A program made the translations under genes and the position numbers. This document shows, piece after piece, positions 37,634-46,877 of a stretch of DNA of 64,000 nucleotides (the first letter of the stretch is position 1; each line of letters starts with the position of its first letter). Source of the stretch: JAWWPG01 sp038254365 (GTDB lineage: Bacteria > Actinomycetota > Actinomycetes > Propionibacteriales > Nocardioidaceae); NCBI GenBank assembly GCA_038254365.1, contig JBBSGI010000008.1, forward strand, positions 1-64,000. The letters are read 5' to 3'. The notes beneath the pieces are model-generated. The model made no database searches. It had not been told where the DNA came from and saw nothing but the letters and a program-made list of their open reading frames with translations.

Positions 37634-39673
37634 TTGACTGGCGGCATGACCTCGGCCACCACCCACAGCGAGCAGGTGGCCCGCCTCAAGCGCGCTGTCC
37701 GCCACCGGCCCACGCGTGAGCCTGAGGCACCCGCGCCCGAGCGGCGGTTCGCCCAGGTGGCGGTCGACCTGCCGCTGGCCCATCTCGACCGGCCCTTCGA
37801 CTACCTGGTGCCGGCGTCGATGCACGAGCAGGCCGAGCCCGGCTGCCGGGTGAAGATTCGCTTCTCCGGCCGTGACGTGGACGGCTTCCTGCTCGGGCGG
37901 GCCGAGGAGACCGCGCACGTCGGTCGGCTGTCTCCGCTCCGGCGGGTCGTCTCGCCGGAACCGGTGCTTGCCCCCCCGGTGCTCGAGGTCGCCCGGATGG
38001 TGGCGGAGCGCTATGCGGGCACGCTTGCCGACGTGCTGCGGCTCGCGGTCCCGGCCCGCCACGCCCGGGTCGAGGCCGAGCCGCTGGCCGCCCTCGACCG
38101 GCCGCTCGACGTACCGGTGGGGGAGCTCGAGGCAGCCTGGCTGGCCGAGGCGGGCGGACGGGCCTGGGTGGACCGGCTGGCGACCGGAGAGCATCCGCGC
38201 GCGGTGTGGACAGCCGCGGCCGGGGCGGACTGGGCGACCCGACTGGCCGCGAGCGCCGCCGCCGTTCGTCGATCGGGGCGGGGCAGCCTGCTGCTCGCCC
38301 CGGACGCCCGCGACGTGGCTCGCCTCGACGCCGCGCTCACCGAGCTCCTCGGCAACGGGTCCCACGTCGTGCTCACCGCCGACCTGGGGCCGGCCGCCCG
38401 ATACCGCGCGTTCCTGGCCGTCTCGCGCGGTCAGGTCGACATCGTCGTAGGAACCCGCGCGGCCGCATTCGCGCCGGTCCACCGGCTCGGGCTGGTCGCG
38501 CTCTGGGACGACGGCGACGACCTGTATGCCGAGCAGCGCGCGCCGTATCCGCACGCGCGCGAGGTGCTGGTTGCCCGCGCCTACGCGGAGCAGGCGGCGA
38601 TGCTCGTCGCAGCGCACAGCCGCACGGTGGAGGCGCAGGCACTGCTGGAGTCCGGTTGGGCGAACGAGCTGAGCGCGGACCGGGAAGCGGTGCGGACGGC
38701 CGCCCCGCAGGTGCACGTCACCGGCGAGACCGACGCCGACCTGGCCCGCGACCGGGCGGCGCGTTCGGCGCGGATGCCGGCCCAGGTGTTCACGACCGTG
38801 CGGGAGGCGCTGGTGACCGGACCGGTGCTCGTGCACGCACCGCGGTACGGGTACCAGCCGGCCCTGGTCTGCACCCGGTGCCGCCACCCCGCTGGTTGCC
38901 CGCGATGCTCCGGACCACTCGGCCGGTCCGGAGCACGCGCTTGCCCATCCTGTCGGCGTTGCGGCGTGTTCGCGGAGAACTGGCGGTGCAGCCACTGCGG
39001 AGGGGCCGAGATGCGCGCGCCGGTGGTGGGGTCGCTGCGCACGGCGGAGGAGTGGGGGCGGAGCTTTCCGCAGACGTCCGTGCTCGCCTCGGGCGGCGAC
39101 CATGTGCTCGACACGGTGGACGGTGGCCCGGCGATCGTCGTCGCGACCCCGGGAGCCGAGCCGGCCGCGGCCGGGGGTTACGCCGCGGCGGTGCTGCTCG
39201 ACACCTGGCTCACGGTGAGCGTGCCGGGACTCCGGGCCGCCGAGGAGGCGCTCCGGCGCTGGATGCGAGTGGCGGCCCTGGTGCGTCCCGCCGCCGACGG
39301 CGGGCGGGTGATCGCCGTCGGGGATCCCTCGCTGCCTGCCTTGCAGGCCCTCGTCCGGTGGGACTCCGCCGGGTTCGCTGCCCGCGAGCTGGCCGAGCGG
39401 CGCTCGGCGCGGCTGACGCCGGCCTACCGGTTGGCCACCATCACCGCCCCCCCGGACACCCTCACCGAGGCCGTGGCGGCCCTCGATCTTCCCCGCGGAG
39501 GCGACATCCTGGGGCCGGTCGACGCCGGGGAAGGCCTCGCCCGGGTGGTGCTTGCGATCCCCTCCCTCCGCGGAGCTGCCTTGTCTCGGGCGCTGCAGCA
39601 GCTGCAGGCCGGCCGCAGCAGCCGCAAGCTGCCACCCGTGCGGATCCACGTCGACCCCACCGAACTCGTCTAG
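37634..39673 (+). CDS. priA: Primosomal protein N' (PriA), helicase-inactive actinobacterial type
   Basis: Encodes 679 residues from TTG 37634, five bases after GGAGGGG; ATG 37646 is an alternative. The 3'-DNA-end-binding domain (RFAQVAVDLPLAHLDRPFDY) is intact. The position of the helicase Walker A reads TAAAGADWATRL, so ATP binding is lost, as is known for actinobacterial PriA. The zinc-binding cysteines (CTRCRHPAGCPRC ... CPSCRRCG ... WRCSHCGG) remain. It probably acts in replication restart as a structural loader. It is followed by def and fmt, the usual order. Confidence 0.93.
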   Translation: MTGGMTSATTHSEQVARLKRAVRHRPTREPEAPAPERRFAQVAVDLPLAHLDRPFDYLVPASMHEQAEPGCRVKIRFSGRDVDGFLLGRAEETAHVGRLSPLRRVVSPEPVLAPPVLEVARMVAERYAGTLADVLRLAVPARHARVEAEPLAALDRPLDVPVGELEAAWLAEAGGRAWVDRLATGEHPRAVWTAAAGADWATRLAASAAAVRRSGRGSLLLAPDARDVARLDAALTELLGNGSHVVLTADLGPAARYRAFLAVSRGQVDIVVGTRAAAFAPVHRLGLVALWDDGDDLYAEQRAPYPHAREVLVARAYAEQAAMLVAAHSRTVEAQALLESGWANELSADREAVRTAAPQVHVTGETDADLARDRAARSARMPAQVFTTVREALVTGPVLVHAPRYGYQPALVCTRCRHPAGCPRCSGPLGRSGARACPSCRRCGVFAENWRCSHCGGAEMRAPVVGSLRTAEEWGRSFPQTSVLASGGDHVLDTVDGGPAIVVATPGAEPAAAGGYAAAVLLDTWLTVSVPGLRAAEEALRRWMRVAALVRPAADGGRVIAVGDPSLPALQALVRWDSAGFAARELAERRSARLTPAYRLATITAPPDTLTEAVAALDLPRGGDILGPVDAGEGLARVVLAIPSLRGAALSRALQQLQAGRSSRKLPPVRIHVDPTELV

Positions 39674-39737
39674 CCCAGGCAGCAGCGGCCCCCACTCGGG
39701 GCGGCAACCCGTGAGGACCGGTCGGTAGGATCGCGAG

Positions 39738-40282
39738 GTGGCGGTACGGGAGATCAGGCTGTTCGGGGACCCCGTGCTGCGTGAGGTCGCCGCGCCAGTC
39801 ACAGACTTCGACCGCCAGCTGCGCACGCTGGTCAAGGACCTCACCGACACCATGATGGAGGCCCCGGCTCCGGGTTGGCGGCCCCGCAGCTGGGTGTCGG
39901 GCTCCGGGTGTTCACCTACGTCGAAGACGGCGAGGTCGGCCACCTGGTCAACCCCCGACTGTTGCTCACCGAGGAGACCCAGGTGGGCGAGGAGGGCTGC
40001 CTGTCCATCCCCGGCCTTGCCTTCGACTGCACCCGCGCCTATGGCGTCGTCGCCAAGGGACTTGACATGTATGGCGAGCCGGTGAGCATCGACGGCACCG
40101 AGCACCTGGCCAGGGTTCTCCAGCACGAGACCGACCACCTCGACGGCGTGCTGTTCGTGGACCGGCTGGACAGCCTGACCCGCAAGGCCGCGATGAAGGC
40201 GATCCGCGAAGCGGAGTGGAGCGGCCTCGCCGCGCCGGTCGTCAAGGAGTCACCGCACCCGATGCTCGGCCAGGTCCGCTGA
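39738..40282 (+). pseudogene. def: Peptide deformylase, interrupted by a one-base frameshift
   Basis: Starts at GTG 39738 (MAVREIRLFGDPVLREVAAP) and reads to TDTMMEAP. At about 39866 the frame slips exactly where motif 1 (GxGLAAPQ) should be. The continuation LAAPQLGVGLRVFTY is in the other frame (from 39875) and runs through motif 2 EEGCLSIPG and motif 3 QHETDHLDG to 40282. Inserting one G in CCCCGG-CTCC restores GSGLAAPQ. The total span of 545 bases is one short of a complete frame. All metal ligands are present, so this is either a recent disruption or a sequencing error. The enzyme removes formyl groups from new proteins; fmt is next. Confidence 0.88.
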
Positions 40283-40284
40283 GC

Positions 40285-41211
40285 ATGCGACTGGTGTTCG
40301 CGGGCACGCCGGAGGCGGCGCTGCCCTCGCTGCGGGCCCTGCTCGACAGCCGCCACCAGGTGATGGCGGTGCTGACCCGTCCCGACGCGCGGGCCGGCCG
40401 CGGTCGCAGCCTCGCGCCGTCACCGGTCGCCCGGCTGGCAGCCGAAAGTGGGCTGGAGACCCTTCGCCCTCCCCGCCCGAGCGATCCCGGGCTGCTGGGC
40501 CGCCTCGCCGAGCTGGCCCCCGACTGCTGCCCGGTGGTCGCGTATGGCGGTCTGTTGTCCCAGCAGGGGCTGGATATCCCGCCGCACGGCTGGATCAATC
40601 TGCACTTCTCGCTGCTGCCGGCGTGGCGGGGTGCGGCGCCGGTCCAGCACGCCCTGATGGCGGGGGACCAGGTCACCGGGGCCACCACGTTCCGCCTGGT
40701 CAAGGAGCTCGACGCCGGACCGACGTACGGCATGCTCACCGAGACGATCAAGCCGGACGACACCGCAGGTGACCTGCTGGACCGGCTGGCCGGCCACGGA
40801 GCCGATCTGCTCGTCGCCACCCTGGACGGAATCGAGGACGGCCTTCTCGAGGAGCGACCGCAGCCCGGCGAGGGTGTGTCGTTCGCGCCCAAGCTCACCC
40901 CCGCGGACGCGCTCGTGGACTGGTCCCGAACGGCTTTCGCGATCGATCGGCAGGTGCGCGGTTGCACGCCGACCCCGGGTGCCTGGACCTGGCTGGGCGA
41001 GCAGCGCCTCGGGCTCGGGGCGGTGACGATGGCCCCGGAGCATCCTCCGCTCGGGCCGGGGCGGCTCGAGGTGACCCGACACGCCGCGTTCGTCGGGACC
41101 GGCACCCATCCGGTCGTGCTCGGAATGGTGCAGGCCCCGGGCAGGCCGAGGATGCGTGCTGCGGACTGGGCGCGCGGACAGCGCCCGCCGCCGGCCTGGC
41201 TCGGTCGATGA
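40285..41211 (+). CDS. fmt: Methionyl-tRNA formyltransferase
   Basis: Encodes 308 residues from ATG 40285, three bases after def. It formylates initiator Met-tRNA. MRLVFAGTPEAALPSLRALL, the catalytic HFSLLPAWRGAAPVQHALMA (Asn-His region NLHFSLLP), GATTFRLVKELDAGP and the C-terminal tRNA-binding domain are intact. The upstream in-frame extension to 40216 overlaps def and lacks homology. It overlaps rsmB by ATGA. Confidence 0.97.
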   Translation: MRLVFAGTPEAALPSLRALLDSRHQVMAVLTRPDARAGRGRSLAPSPVARLAAESGLETLRPPRPSDPGLLGRLAELAPDCCPVVAYGGLLSQQGLDIPPHGWINLHFSLLPAWRGAAPVQHALMAGDQVTGATTFRLVKELDAGPTYGMLTETIKPDDTAGDLLDRLAGHGADLLVATLDGIEDGLLEERPQPGEGVSFAPKLTPADALVDWSRTAFAIDRQVRGCTPTPGAWTWLGEQRLGLGAVTMAPEHPPLGPGRLEVTRHAAFVGTGTHPVVLGMVQAPGRPRMRAADWARGQRPPPAWLGR

Positions 41212-42584
41212 CACCGGGGCAGGTTCCCGACCACTCACAGGCCCGCCGGGCCCGCGTCCGCACTCGGCTGGACGCAGCCCGCCAGACCGCCTACGCCGCA
41301 ATTCGAGCCGTCGACGACACCGACTCCTACCTGAACCTGACCCTGCCGGCGCTCCTGGCCGGGGCCGGGCTCACCGGTCGCGACGCGGCGTTCGCCACCG
41401 AGCTCGCCAACGGATGTGTGCGCATGCAGGGCCGGTACGACGCGATGATCGCCGCGTGCGTCGAGGGTGGTCCGTCGTCCCTGCAGCCGGCGGTGCTGAC
41501 CGCGATGCGCCTCGGCTGCCACCAGCTGCACGCGATGCGGGTCCCGGGCCATGCCGCAGTCGGGACCAGTGTCGAGCTGGTCCGGGAGGCGGTCGGGGAG
41601 CGGCCGGTCCGGCTGGTCAATGCCGTGCTGCGGCGGATCGGCGCGACTCCGCTCGAGGCCTGGCTGGACACGATGCCCGTTACCCAGCGGTACTCCCACC
41701 CGCAGTGGGTTGTCGACGCGTTCGTTGCGGCGTTGGCCTCCGGCGGCCGCAACACGTCCGAGCTGACTGACCTGCTCGACGCCGACAACGCGGCGCCGCT
41801 GGTGACGCTCGCGGTCCGACCCGGCCTGGCTGACGTGTCGGACCTGACGCGGTACGGCGCGGAGCCGGCACGCTACTCGCGCTACGCCGCACGGTTGTCC
41901 GCCGGCGACCCGCATGACATCCCTCAGGTGCGGGCGGGGTCTGTGGGGGTACAGGACGAGGGATCCCAGCTGGCCGCGCTCACGCTGGCCGTCGCCTCCC
42001 TCCGGGGCCGCGACCAGCGCTGGCTGGACATGTGTGCCGGCCCGGGCGGCAAGGCGGCGCTGCTGACCGGCCTGGCCGCCGACCGGGGAGCAACCCTCGT
42101 CGCGGCCGAGCGGTTGCCGCACCGGGCGGCGCTGGTCGCGGGGTCGCTGCGCGGCTATCCGGGGCCGCGACCCATCGTGGCGGCCGACGCGACGGTGCCG
42201 CCTTGGTCAGCCGAGACCTTCGACCGGGTCCTGGTGGACGCCCCGTGCACCGGTCTGGGCGCCTTGCGTCGGCGACCGGAGGCCCGCTGGCGCCGGCAAC
42301 CGCAGGATCTGGGCTCGCTGGTTCCCCTACAGGGACGGCTGCTCTGCGCGGCCCTCACGGCAGCGCGAGAGGGAGGACTGGTCGTCTACGTGACTTGCAC
42401 CCCCCACCTGGAGGAGACCCGTGGGGTCGTCGACGCCGTGCTGGCGAGCCGCCCAGACGTGTCCGAGGACGACGCGCGGCCCCTCTTCCCCGGTGTGGAC
42501 GACCTGGGCGACGGCCCGCACGTGCAGCTCTGGCCGCACCTACACGGGACCGACGCGATGTTCGTCGCCATGCTCCGCCGCTAG
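41208..42584 (+). CDS. rsmB: 16S rRNA m5C967 methyltransferase RsmB
   Basis: Encodes 458 residues from ATG 41208. An N-terminal NusB-like domain (ARQTAYAAIRAVDDTDSYLN) precedes the SAM-dependent methyltransferase. VQDEGSQLAAL, DMCAGPGGKAALLTGLAAD, the catalytic Cys in VLVDAPCTGLGALRRRPEARW and the second Cys in VYVTCTPHLEETRGVVD are all present. It is the usual partner of fmt. Confidence 0.95.
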   Translation: MTPGQVPDHSQARRARVRTRLDAARQTAYAAIRAVDDTDSYLNLTLPALLAGAGLTGRDAAFATELANGCVRMQGRYDAMIAACVEGGPSSLQPAVLTAMRLGCHQLHAMRVPGHAAVGTSVELVREAVGERPVRLVNAVLRRIGATPLEAWLDTMPVTQRYSHPQWVVDAFVAALASGGRNTSELTDLLDADNAAPLVTLAVRPGLADVSDLTRYGAEPARYSRYAARLSAGDPHDIPQVRAGSVGVQDEGSQLAALTLAVASLRGRDQRWLDMCAGPGGKAALLTGLAADRGATLVAAERLPHRAALVAGSLRGYPGPRPIVAADATVPPWSAETFDRVLVDAPCTGLGALRRRPEARWRRQPQDLGSLVPLQGRLLCAALTAAREGGLVVYVTCTPHLEETRGVVDAVLASRPDVSEDDARPLFPGVDDLGDGPHVQLWPHLHGTDAMFVAMLRR

Positions 42585-42595
42585 ACTCCGCAGCG

Positions 42596-43252
42596 ATGGG
42601 CATCCAGATCGCAGCGAGCATCCTGGCCGCCGACTTCGCCAACCTGCAGGCCGACGCGGCCAAGGTGGCCGGCGCGGACTGGCTACATGTCGACGTGATG
42701 GACGGCCACTTCGTGCCGAACCTCACCCTGGGCGTCCCCGTCGTCGAGGCCCTCGCCCGGATTGCCGCTCAGCCGTTGGACTGCCACCTGATGATCGACG
42801 ACCCCGACCGATGGGCACTCGGGTACGTCGAGGCGGGGGCCGGCAGCGTGACGTTCCACGTCGAGGCCTGCCGGGCTCCCGTCCGGCTGGCCCGCGAGCT
42901 TCGGGCGCACGAGGCGCGGGTCGGTCTGGCCCTACGGCCGGGGACTCCGATCGAGCCGTACGCCGACCTGCTGGGCGAGGTCGACATGGTGCTGGTCATG
43001 ACCGTCGAGCCGGGGTTCGGCGGCCAGCAGTTCCTCGACGTCTGTCTGCCCAAGATCCGCCGTACCCGCCGGCTCCTCGACCGGCTCGGCGGCGATGTCT
43101 GGCTGCAGGTGGACGGCGGCATCTCGTTAGACACCATCGAGCGGTGCGCCGATGCCGGAGCCGACATGTTCGTCGCCGGATCCGCGGTGTTCGGCGCCGG
43201 CGATCCGGACGACATGGTCGCCCAGCTCCGCCAGCGCGCCGGGCGAGCTTGA
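42596..43252 (+). CDS. rpe: Ribulose-phosphate 3-epimerase
   Basis: Encodes 218 residues from ATG 42596. It interconverts ribulose-5-P and xylulose-5-P. SILAADFANL, LHVDVMDGHFVPNLTLG, DCHLMIDDPD, MTVEPGFGGQ and VDGGISLDTI carry the metal and catalytic residues. It is a standard neighbour of rsmB and the riboflavin genes, for which ribulose-5-P is a precursor. Confidence 0.97.
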   Translation: MGIQIAASILAADFANLQADAAKVAGADWLHVDVMDGHFVPNLTLGVPVVEALARIAAQPLDCHLMIDDPDRWALGYVEAGAGSVTFHVEACRAPVRLARELRAHEARVGLALRPGTPIEPYADLLGEVDMVLVMTVEPGFGGQQFLDVCLPKIRRTRRLLDRLGGDVWLQVDGGISLDTIERCADAGADMFVAGSAVFGAGDPDDMVAQLRQRAGRA

Positions 43253-43345
43253 CCTTCTCAGGACCGGTGGTTCTTGGTGGCGTGCAGGGCGTCGGGTGAC
43301 GGTAGCCCGCTCCCTGGTCTCCCTCCCCCTTCTCAAGGAGTTCGC

Positions 43346-44271
43346 GTGAACCGACTGTCCATCTATGCCGGTCTCGCCGCCGGCACGACCGGCGCCGTCG
43401 TCGCGAACGCCGACGGCACCATCTGGAGTCCGACCTCAAGGTCTTCCGCAGCACGTACGGCCTACCGCCCTGCACGATCAAGAACGGCTGCCTGCGCATC
43501 GTGGACGAGCGCGGCGGCAACAACCTCCCTCCGGACGACGCCGGATGGGACCTGGATCAGGCCCTCGACGTCGACATGGTCTCCTCGGCCTGCCCCGACT
43601 GCAAGATCCTCGTCGTTCAGGGCAAAGCGCCGAACCTGAAGTCGCTCGGCCACGCGGTCAACACCGCGGCCAAAACCAGGGGTGTGCTCGCCATCTCCAA
43701 TAGCTACGGCGGCGGCGAGCGACGCAACGACCCCGCCTATCGCCACCACGACGTCGCGATCACTGCCTCGACCGGCGACTCCGGATTCCAGGGACCGTTG
43801 TACCCGGCGAGCGACACCCACGTCATCGCCATCGGGGGCACCTCGGTGTTCCGGGACGGCAGTGCTCGCGGCTACCATGAGACGGCCTGGGCGGGGTCGG
43901 GATCGGGTTGCTCCCGGGTGAATCGGCAGCCGGCCTGGCAGCAGGCGGTGGACACCTCGTGCCAGACCGATGCAGCAGCCGATGTCTCCGGCCCGGCTGA
44001 CCCCACCAACGGCGGGCTCAGCGTGTACATCAACGGGCACTTCAGCCAGGTTGGTGGCACCAGCGAGTCCTCGCCGATGATCGCGGCGGTCTACGCGCTC
44101 TCCGGACGGGTCAACGGGCTGCCCGGTGGCATCCCGTACGCGCACCCCGGCAAGCTGTACGACATCACCAGCGGCAGCAACGGCTCCTGCGGCGCCCCCT
44201 TGTGTACCGCGGGCAGCGGCTGGGACGGTCCGACCGGGCTCGGCACTCCGCATGGGGTCGCCGGCTTCTAA
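43346..44271 (+). pseudogene. Truncated and frameshifted secreted S53-type (sedolisin-like) peptidase
   Basis: A signal-like start (GTG 43346, AAGGAG five bases upstream; MNRLSIYAGLAAGTTGAVVA) runs for about 26 codons. Homology then continues in another frame from LESDLKVFRSTYGLPPC (about 43423) to the stop at 44271. Most of the pro-domain is missing. The catalytic-domain part has DAGWDLDQALDVDMVSSACP, where the sedolisin Glu appears as Asp, and the Ser motif GGTSESSPMIAAVYAL. SGSNGSCG and GWDGPTGLGTP complete the C terminus. It is probably a relic of an exported acid-type peptidase, made by a deletion plus a frameshift. Confidence 0.75.
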
Positions 44272-44307
44272 GCGGTAGGATGGCCGCCGTACGAGTGACC
44301 ACACTCG

Positions 44308-44432
44308 CGTGCTCCGGGGTCGGTGAAACTCCGAACCGGCGGTGACAGTCCGCGACCCGACCGCTTCCAGCGGCCGGTTGACCCGGTGAAACTCCGGGAC
44401 CGACGGTGAAAGTCCGGATGGGAGGATGCACG
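44308..44432 (+). promoter_or_regulatory. FMN riboswitch (RFN element)
   Basis: Conserved segments appear in order: GGGGTCGGTGAAACTCCGAA, CCGGCGGTGACAGTCCGCGA, CCGGTTGACCCGGTGAAACT, CCGACGGTGAAAGTCCGGAT, then GGGAGGATGCACG. The basal stem pairs CGTGC (44308-44312) with GCACG (44428-44432). It lies about 105 bases before ribD. FMN binding should repress the riboflavin operon; whether control is at transcription or translation is not clear. Confidence 0.95.
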
Positions 44433-44537
44433 AGGCTGTCGGTCGCGCCTGTGGGCCGCTCCGGCTCTGGTCGCGTCGCCAGCTGCTGACGTCCTCCTTG
44501 CCCGCCTCGGAGTCCGCGACCGGACCGAGGACGCAGC

Positions 44538-45560
44538 ATGGGCAGCCCGACCGAGACCGAAGCGATGCGCCGCGCGCTGGCGCTCGCGGGTCAGGTCGAC
44601 CTCTCGCAGGACCCGAACCCGAGGGTGGGAGCCGTCGTGCTGTCCGCCGCCGGCAACGTGGTGGGCGAGGCGGCACACCGAGGCGCCGGCACGCCCCACG
44701 CCGAGGCCGCCGCGCTGATGGCGGCGCGGGACCAGGCGCGGGGGGCGACCGTGGTGGTGACGCTCGAGCCCTGCGATCACACTGGCCGGACCGGAGCCTG
44801 CACCCAGGCCATCATCTCGGCCGGGGTACGGAGGGTCGTCTATGCCCAACGGGACCCGAACCCCGAGGCGGCGGGCGGCGCCGGAACGTTGCGCACCGCC
44901 GGTATCGAGGTCGAGGGAGGCCTGCTCGAGCCGATGGCGCAGGCGCTCAACGCGGGCTGGACCTTCGCGGTCACGCACCGCCGACCCTTCGTCACCTGGA
45001 AGTTCGCGGCCACCCTCGACGGCCGGTCAGCGGCCGCCGACGGCACCTCTCGATGGGTGACCGGGCCACAGGCGAGAGCCGATGTCCACCGGCTGCGAGC
45101 CGGATGCGACACGATCCTGGTCGGCACCGGCACCGTCGCACTCGACAACCCCCGACTGACCGTCCGGACCCCCACCGGTCGGCCGGTCAACTCACCGCGG
45201 CAACCCCGTCGGGCCGTCATGGGCCTGCGTGACCTCCCCGCGGGCAGCCAGATCTTCGACGACGCGGCCGAGACCGTGCTGCTGCGAACCCGTGACCCGC
45301 ACCGTGGCCTGGCGGAACTCCTCACGGTCGGCAGCCGCCATGTCTGGCTCGAGGGCGGGCCCACGCTCGGAGCGGCCTTCCTGAGCGCCGGCCTGGTCGA
45401 CGAGGTCGTCGCCTACGTCGCGGCTGCGCTCTTGGGCGCCGGGCCGCCGGCCGTCGCCGATCTCGGGATCACCACCATCGGTGACGCGGTCCGGCTCCAG
45501 CTTGGCGACGTCACGCGGCTCGGGTCCGACGTACGGCTGACGTTGAGAGGATCGAGCTGA
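44538..45560 (+). CDS. ribD: Bifunctional riboflavin biosynthesis deaminase/reductase
   Basis: Encodes 340 residues. The N-terminal zinc deaminase has HAEAAALMAA and TLEPCDHTGRTGACTQAI; the C-terminal reductase starts RRPFVTWKFAATLDGRSAAA and has EGGPTLGAAFLSAGLVDEVV. It carries out the second and third steps from GTP toward the pyrimidine precursor. It is the first gene after the FMN riboswitch. Its stop shares one base with the ribE ATG. Confidence 0.97.
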   Translation: MGSPTETEAMRRALALAGQVDLSQDPNPRVGAVVLSAAGNVVGEAAHRGAGTPHAEAAALMAARDQARGATVVVTLEPCDHTGRTGACTQAIISAGVRRVVYAQRDPNPEAAGGAGTLRTAGIEVEGGLLEPMAQALNAGWTFAVTHRRPFVTWKFAATLDGRSAAADGTSRWVTGPQARADVHRLRAGCDTILVGTGTVALDNPRLTVRTPTGRPVNSPRQPRRAVMGLRDLPAGSQIFDDAAETVLLRTRDPHRGLAELLTVGSRHVWLEGGPTLGAAFLSAGLVDEVVAYVAAALLGAGPPAVADLGITTIGDAVRLQLGDVTRLGSDVRLTLRGSS

Positions 45561-46168
45561 TGTTCACCGGAATCGTCGAGGAGCTCGGTGAGGTTCTCAC
45601 CCTCGACCGCCAGCAGGACTCTGCCCGGCTCACCGTCCGGGGCGCGCTGGTCACCTCCGACGTGCGCCAGGGTCAGTCGATCGCGGTCAACGGCTGCTGC
45701 CTCACGGTCGTCGCACAAGAGGCGGGCGCGTTCGCCGCCGACGTCATGGCGGAGACGCTGGACCACACCTCGCTCGGCGACCTCTCACCCGGGAGCCGGG
45801 TCAACCTCGAGCGGGCGGTGACTCCGCTCGACCGGCTCGGCGGGCACCTCGTCCAGGGCCACATCGACGGCGTCGGCACCCTCGTCGGTCGCGAACAAAC
45901 CGAACACTGGGACGTCGTCACCATTGCCGTCCCGCCCGACCTGCTCCGCTACCTGGCCCACAAGGGGTCCGTCGCGGTCGACGGGGTATCGCTGACGGTG
46001 TCCGGACTCTCCGACGAGGACGGGACGTTCTCGGTCAGCCTCATCCCGGCGACGCTGGCGCTGACCACGCTCGGTTTCACGGCGCCGGGCGACCTGGTCA
46101 ACCTGGAGGTCGACGTGGTCGCGAAGTACGTCGAACGTCTGCTCACCCACTCCCGCGAGGACGGCTGA
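45560..46168 (+). CDS. ribE: Riboflavin synthase, alpha subunit
   Basis: Encodes 202 residues in two lumazine-binding repeats. The first starts MFTGIVEELGEVLTL and has IAVNGCCLTVV; the second starts LGGHLVQGHIDGVGTL and has VAVDGVSLTVSGL. It converts two dimethyllumazines to riboflavin. Also called ribC in some naming systems. Confidence 0.96.
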   Translation: MFTGIVEELGEVLTLDRQQDSARLTVRGALVTSDVRQGQSIAVNGCCLTVVAQEAGAFAADVMAETLDHTSLGDLSPGSRVNLERAVTPLDRLGGHLVQGHIDGVGTLVGREQTEHWDVVTIAVPPDLLRYLAHKGSVAVDGVSLTVSGLSDEDGTFSVSLIPATLALTTLGFTAPGDLVNLEVDVVAKYVERLLTHSREDG

Positions 46169-46169
46169 C

Positions 46170-46877
46170 ATGGATCCTGTGCACTGGCTGCTGGACGGCA
46201 GCTGGACGATCTCCGGACATCCGGTACTGCACCGGGAGGTGCTGGGCAACGCCTTCGGGCTGGCCAGCGCGATCCTCGGCATGCGCCGGCTCACCTGGGC
46301 CTGGCCGGTGGGCATCGTGGGCAACGTCGTCCTGTTCACGGTCTTCGTCTCCGGCATTTTCGACAAGCCGCAGGCCCACGACCTCTGGGGTCAGGCCGGG
46401 CGGCAGGTCTTCTTCCTCGCGGTCAGCGTCTACGGCTGGTGGCGCTGGCAGCAGAGCAAGCGCCGGGGAGGGGCACCCGACGGGGGGGCGATCGTGCCCC
46501 GGTGGGCCCGCGCTAACGAGCTGCGCGTGATGATCCTGGCCGGCACCGCGATGATGTTCGTCTTCTTCTATGTCCTGCGCTGGCTCGACTCCTACCTCCC
46601 CCTGGCCGACGCCTGGATCCTCACCGGCAGCATCCTGGCGACGTACGGGATGGCCCGCGGGTACGTCGACTTCTGGTGGATCTGGGTTGGTGTCGACATC
46701 GTCGGGGTGCCGCTGCTGTACCGGGCGCAGTACTACCCGAGCGCGGTCATGTACGTCGTGTACGGCGCCTTCTGCCTCGGAGGTTTCGTGGCCTGGGCCA
46801 GGGTGGAGCGGCGACTGAACCCAGCCCCGGCGGACCGGTCGAGCCCCGAGCCACAGGAGGCGATGACCGATGCCTGA
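46170..46877 (+). CDS. ribM: Riboflavin transporter of the PnuC family (RibM/PnuX)
   Basis: Encodes 235 residues with about seven membrane helices. The fold is that of PnuC (WPVGIVGNVVLFTVFVSGIF, SVYGWWRWQQ, YVDFWWIWVGVDIVGVPLLY). Within FMN-riboswitch-controlled rib operons of actinobacteria this family is riboflavin-specific (RibM of Corynebacterium and Streptomyces), so riboflavin uptake is preferred over nicotinamide riboside here. It overlaps ribBA by 8 bases. Confidence 0.88.
   Translation: MDPVHWLLDGSWTISGHPVLHREVLGNAFGLASAILGMRRLTWAWPVGIVGNVVLFTVFVSGIFDKPQAHDLWGQAGRQVFFLAVSVYGWWRWQQSKRRGGAPDGGAIVPRWARANELRVMILAGTAMMFVFFYVLRWLDSYLPLADAWILTGSILATYGMARGYVDFWWIWVGVDIVGVPLLYRAQYYPSAVMYVVYGAFCLGGFVAWARVERRLNPAPADRSSPEPQEAMTDA

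Noticed and set aside
37511..40138. 875-codon open frame antisense to priA and def
   Set aside because: Shadow of the codon bias in priA; no recognisable domain.
46170..46877. Nicotinamide riboside transporter PnuC
   Set aside because: Same family, but its place inside an FMN-riboswitch rib operon fits the riboflavin-specific RibM branch better.
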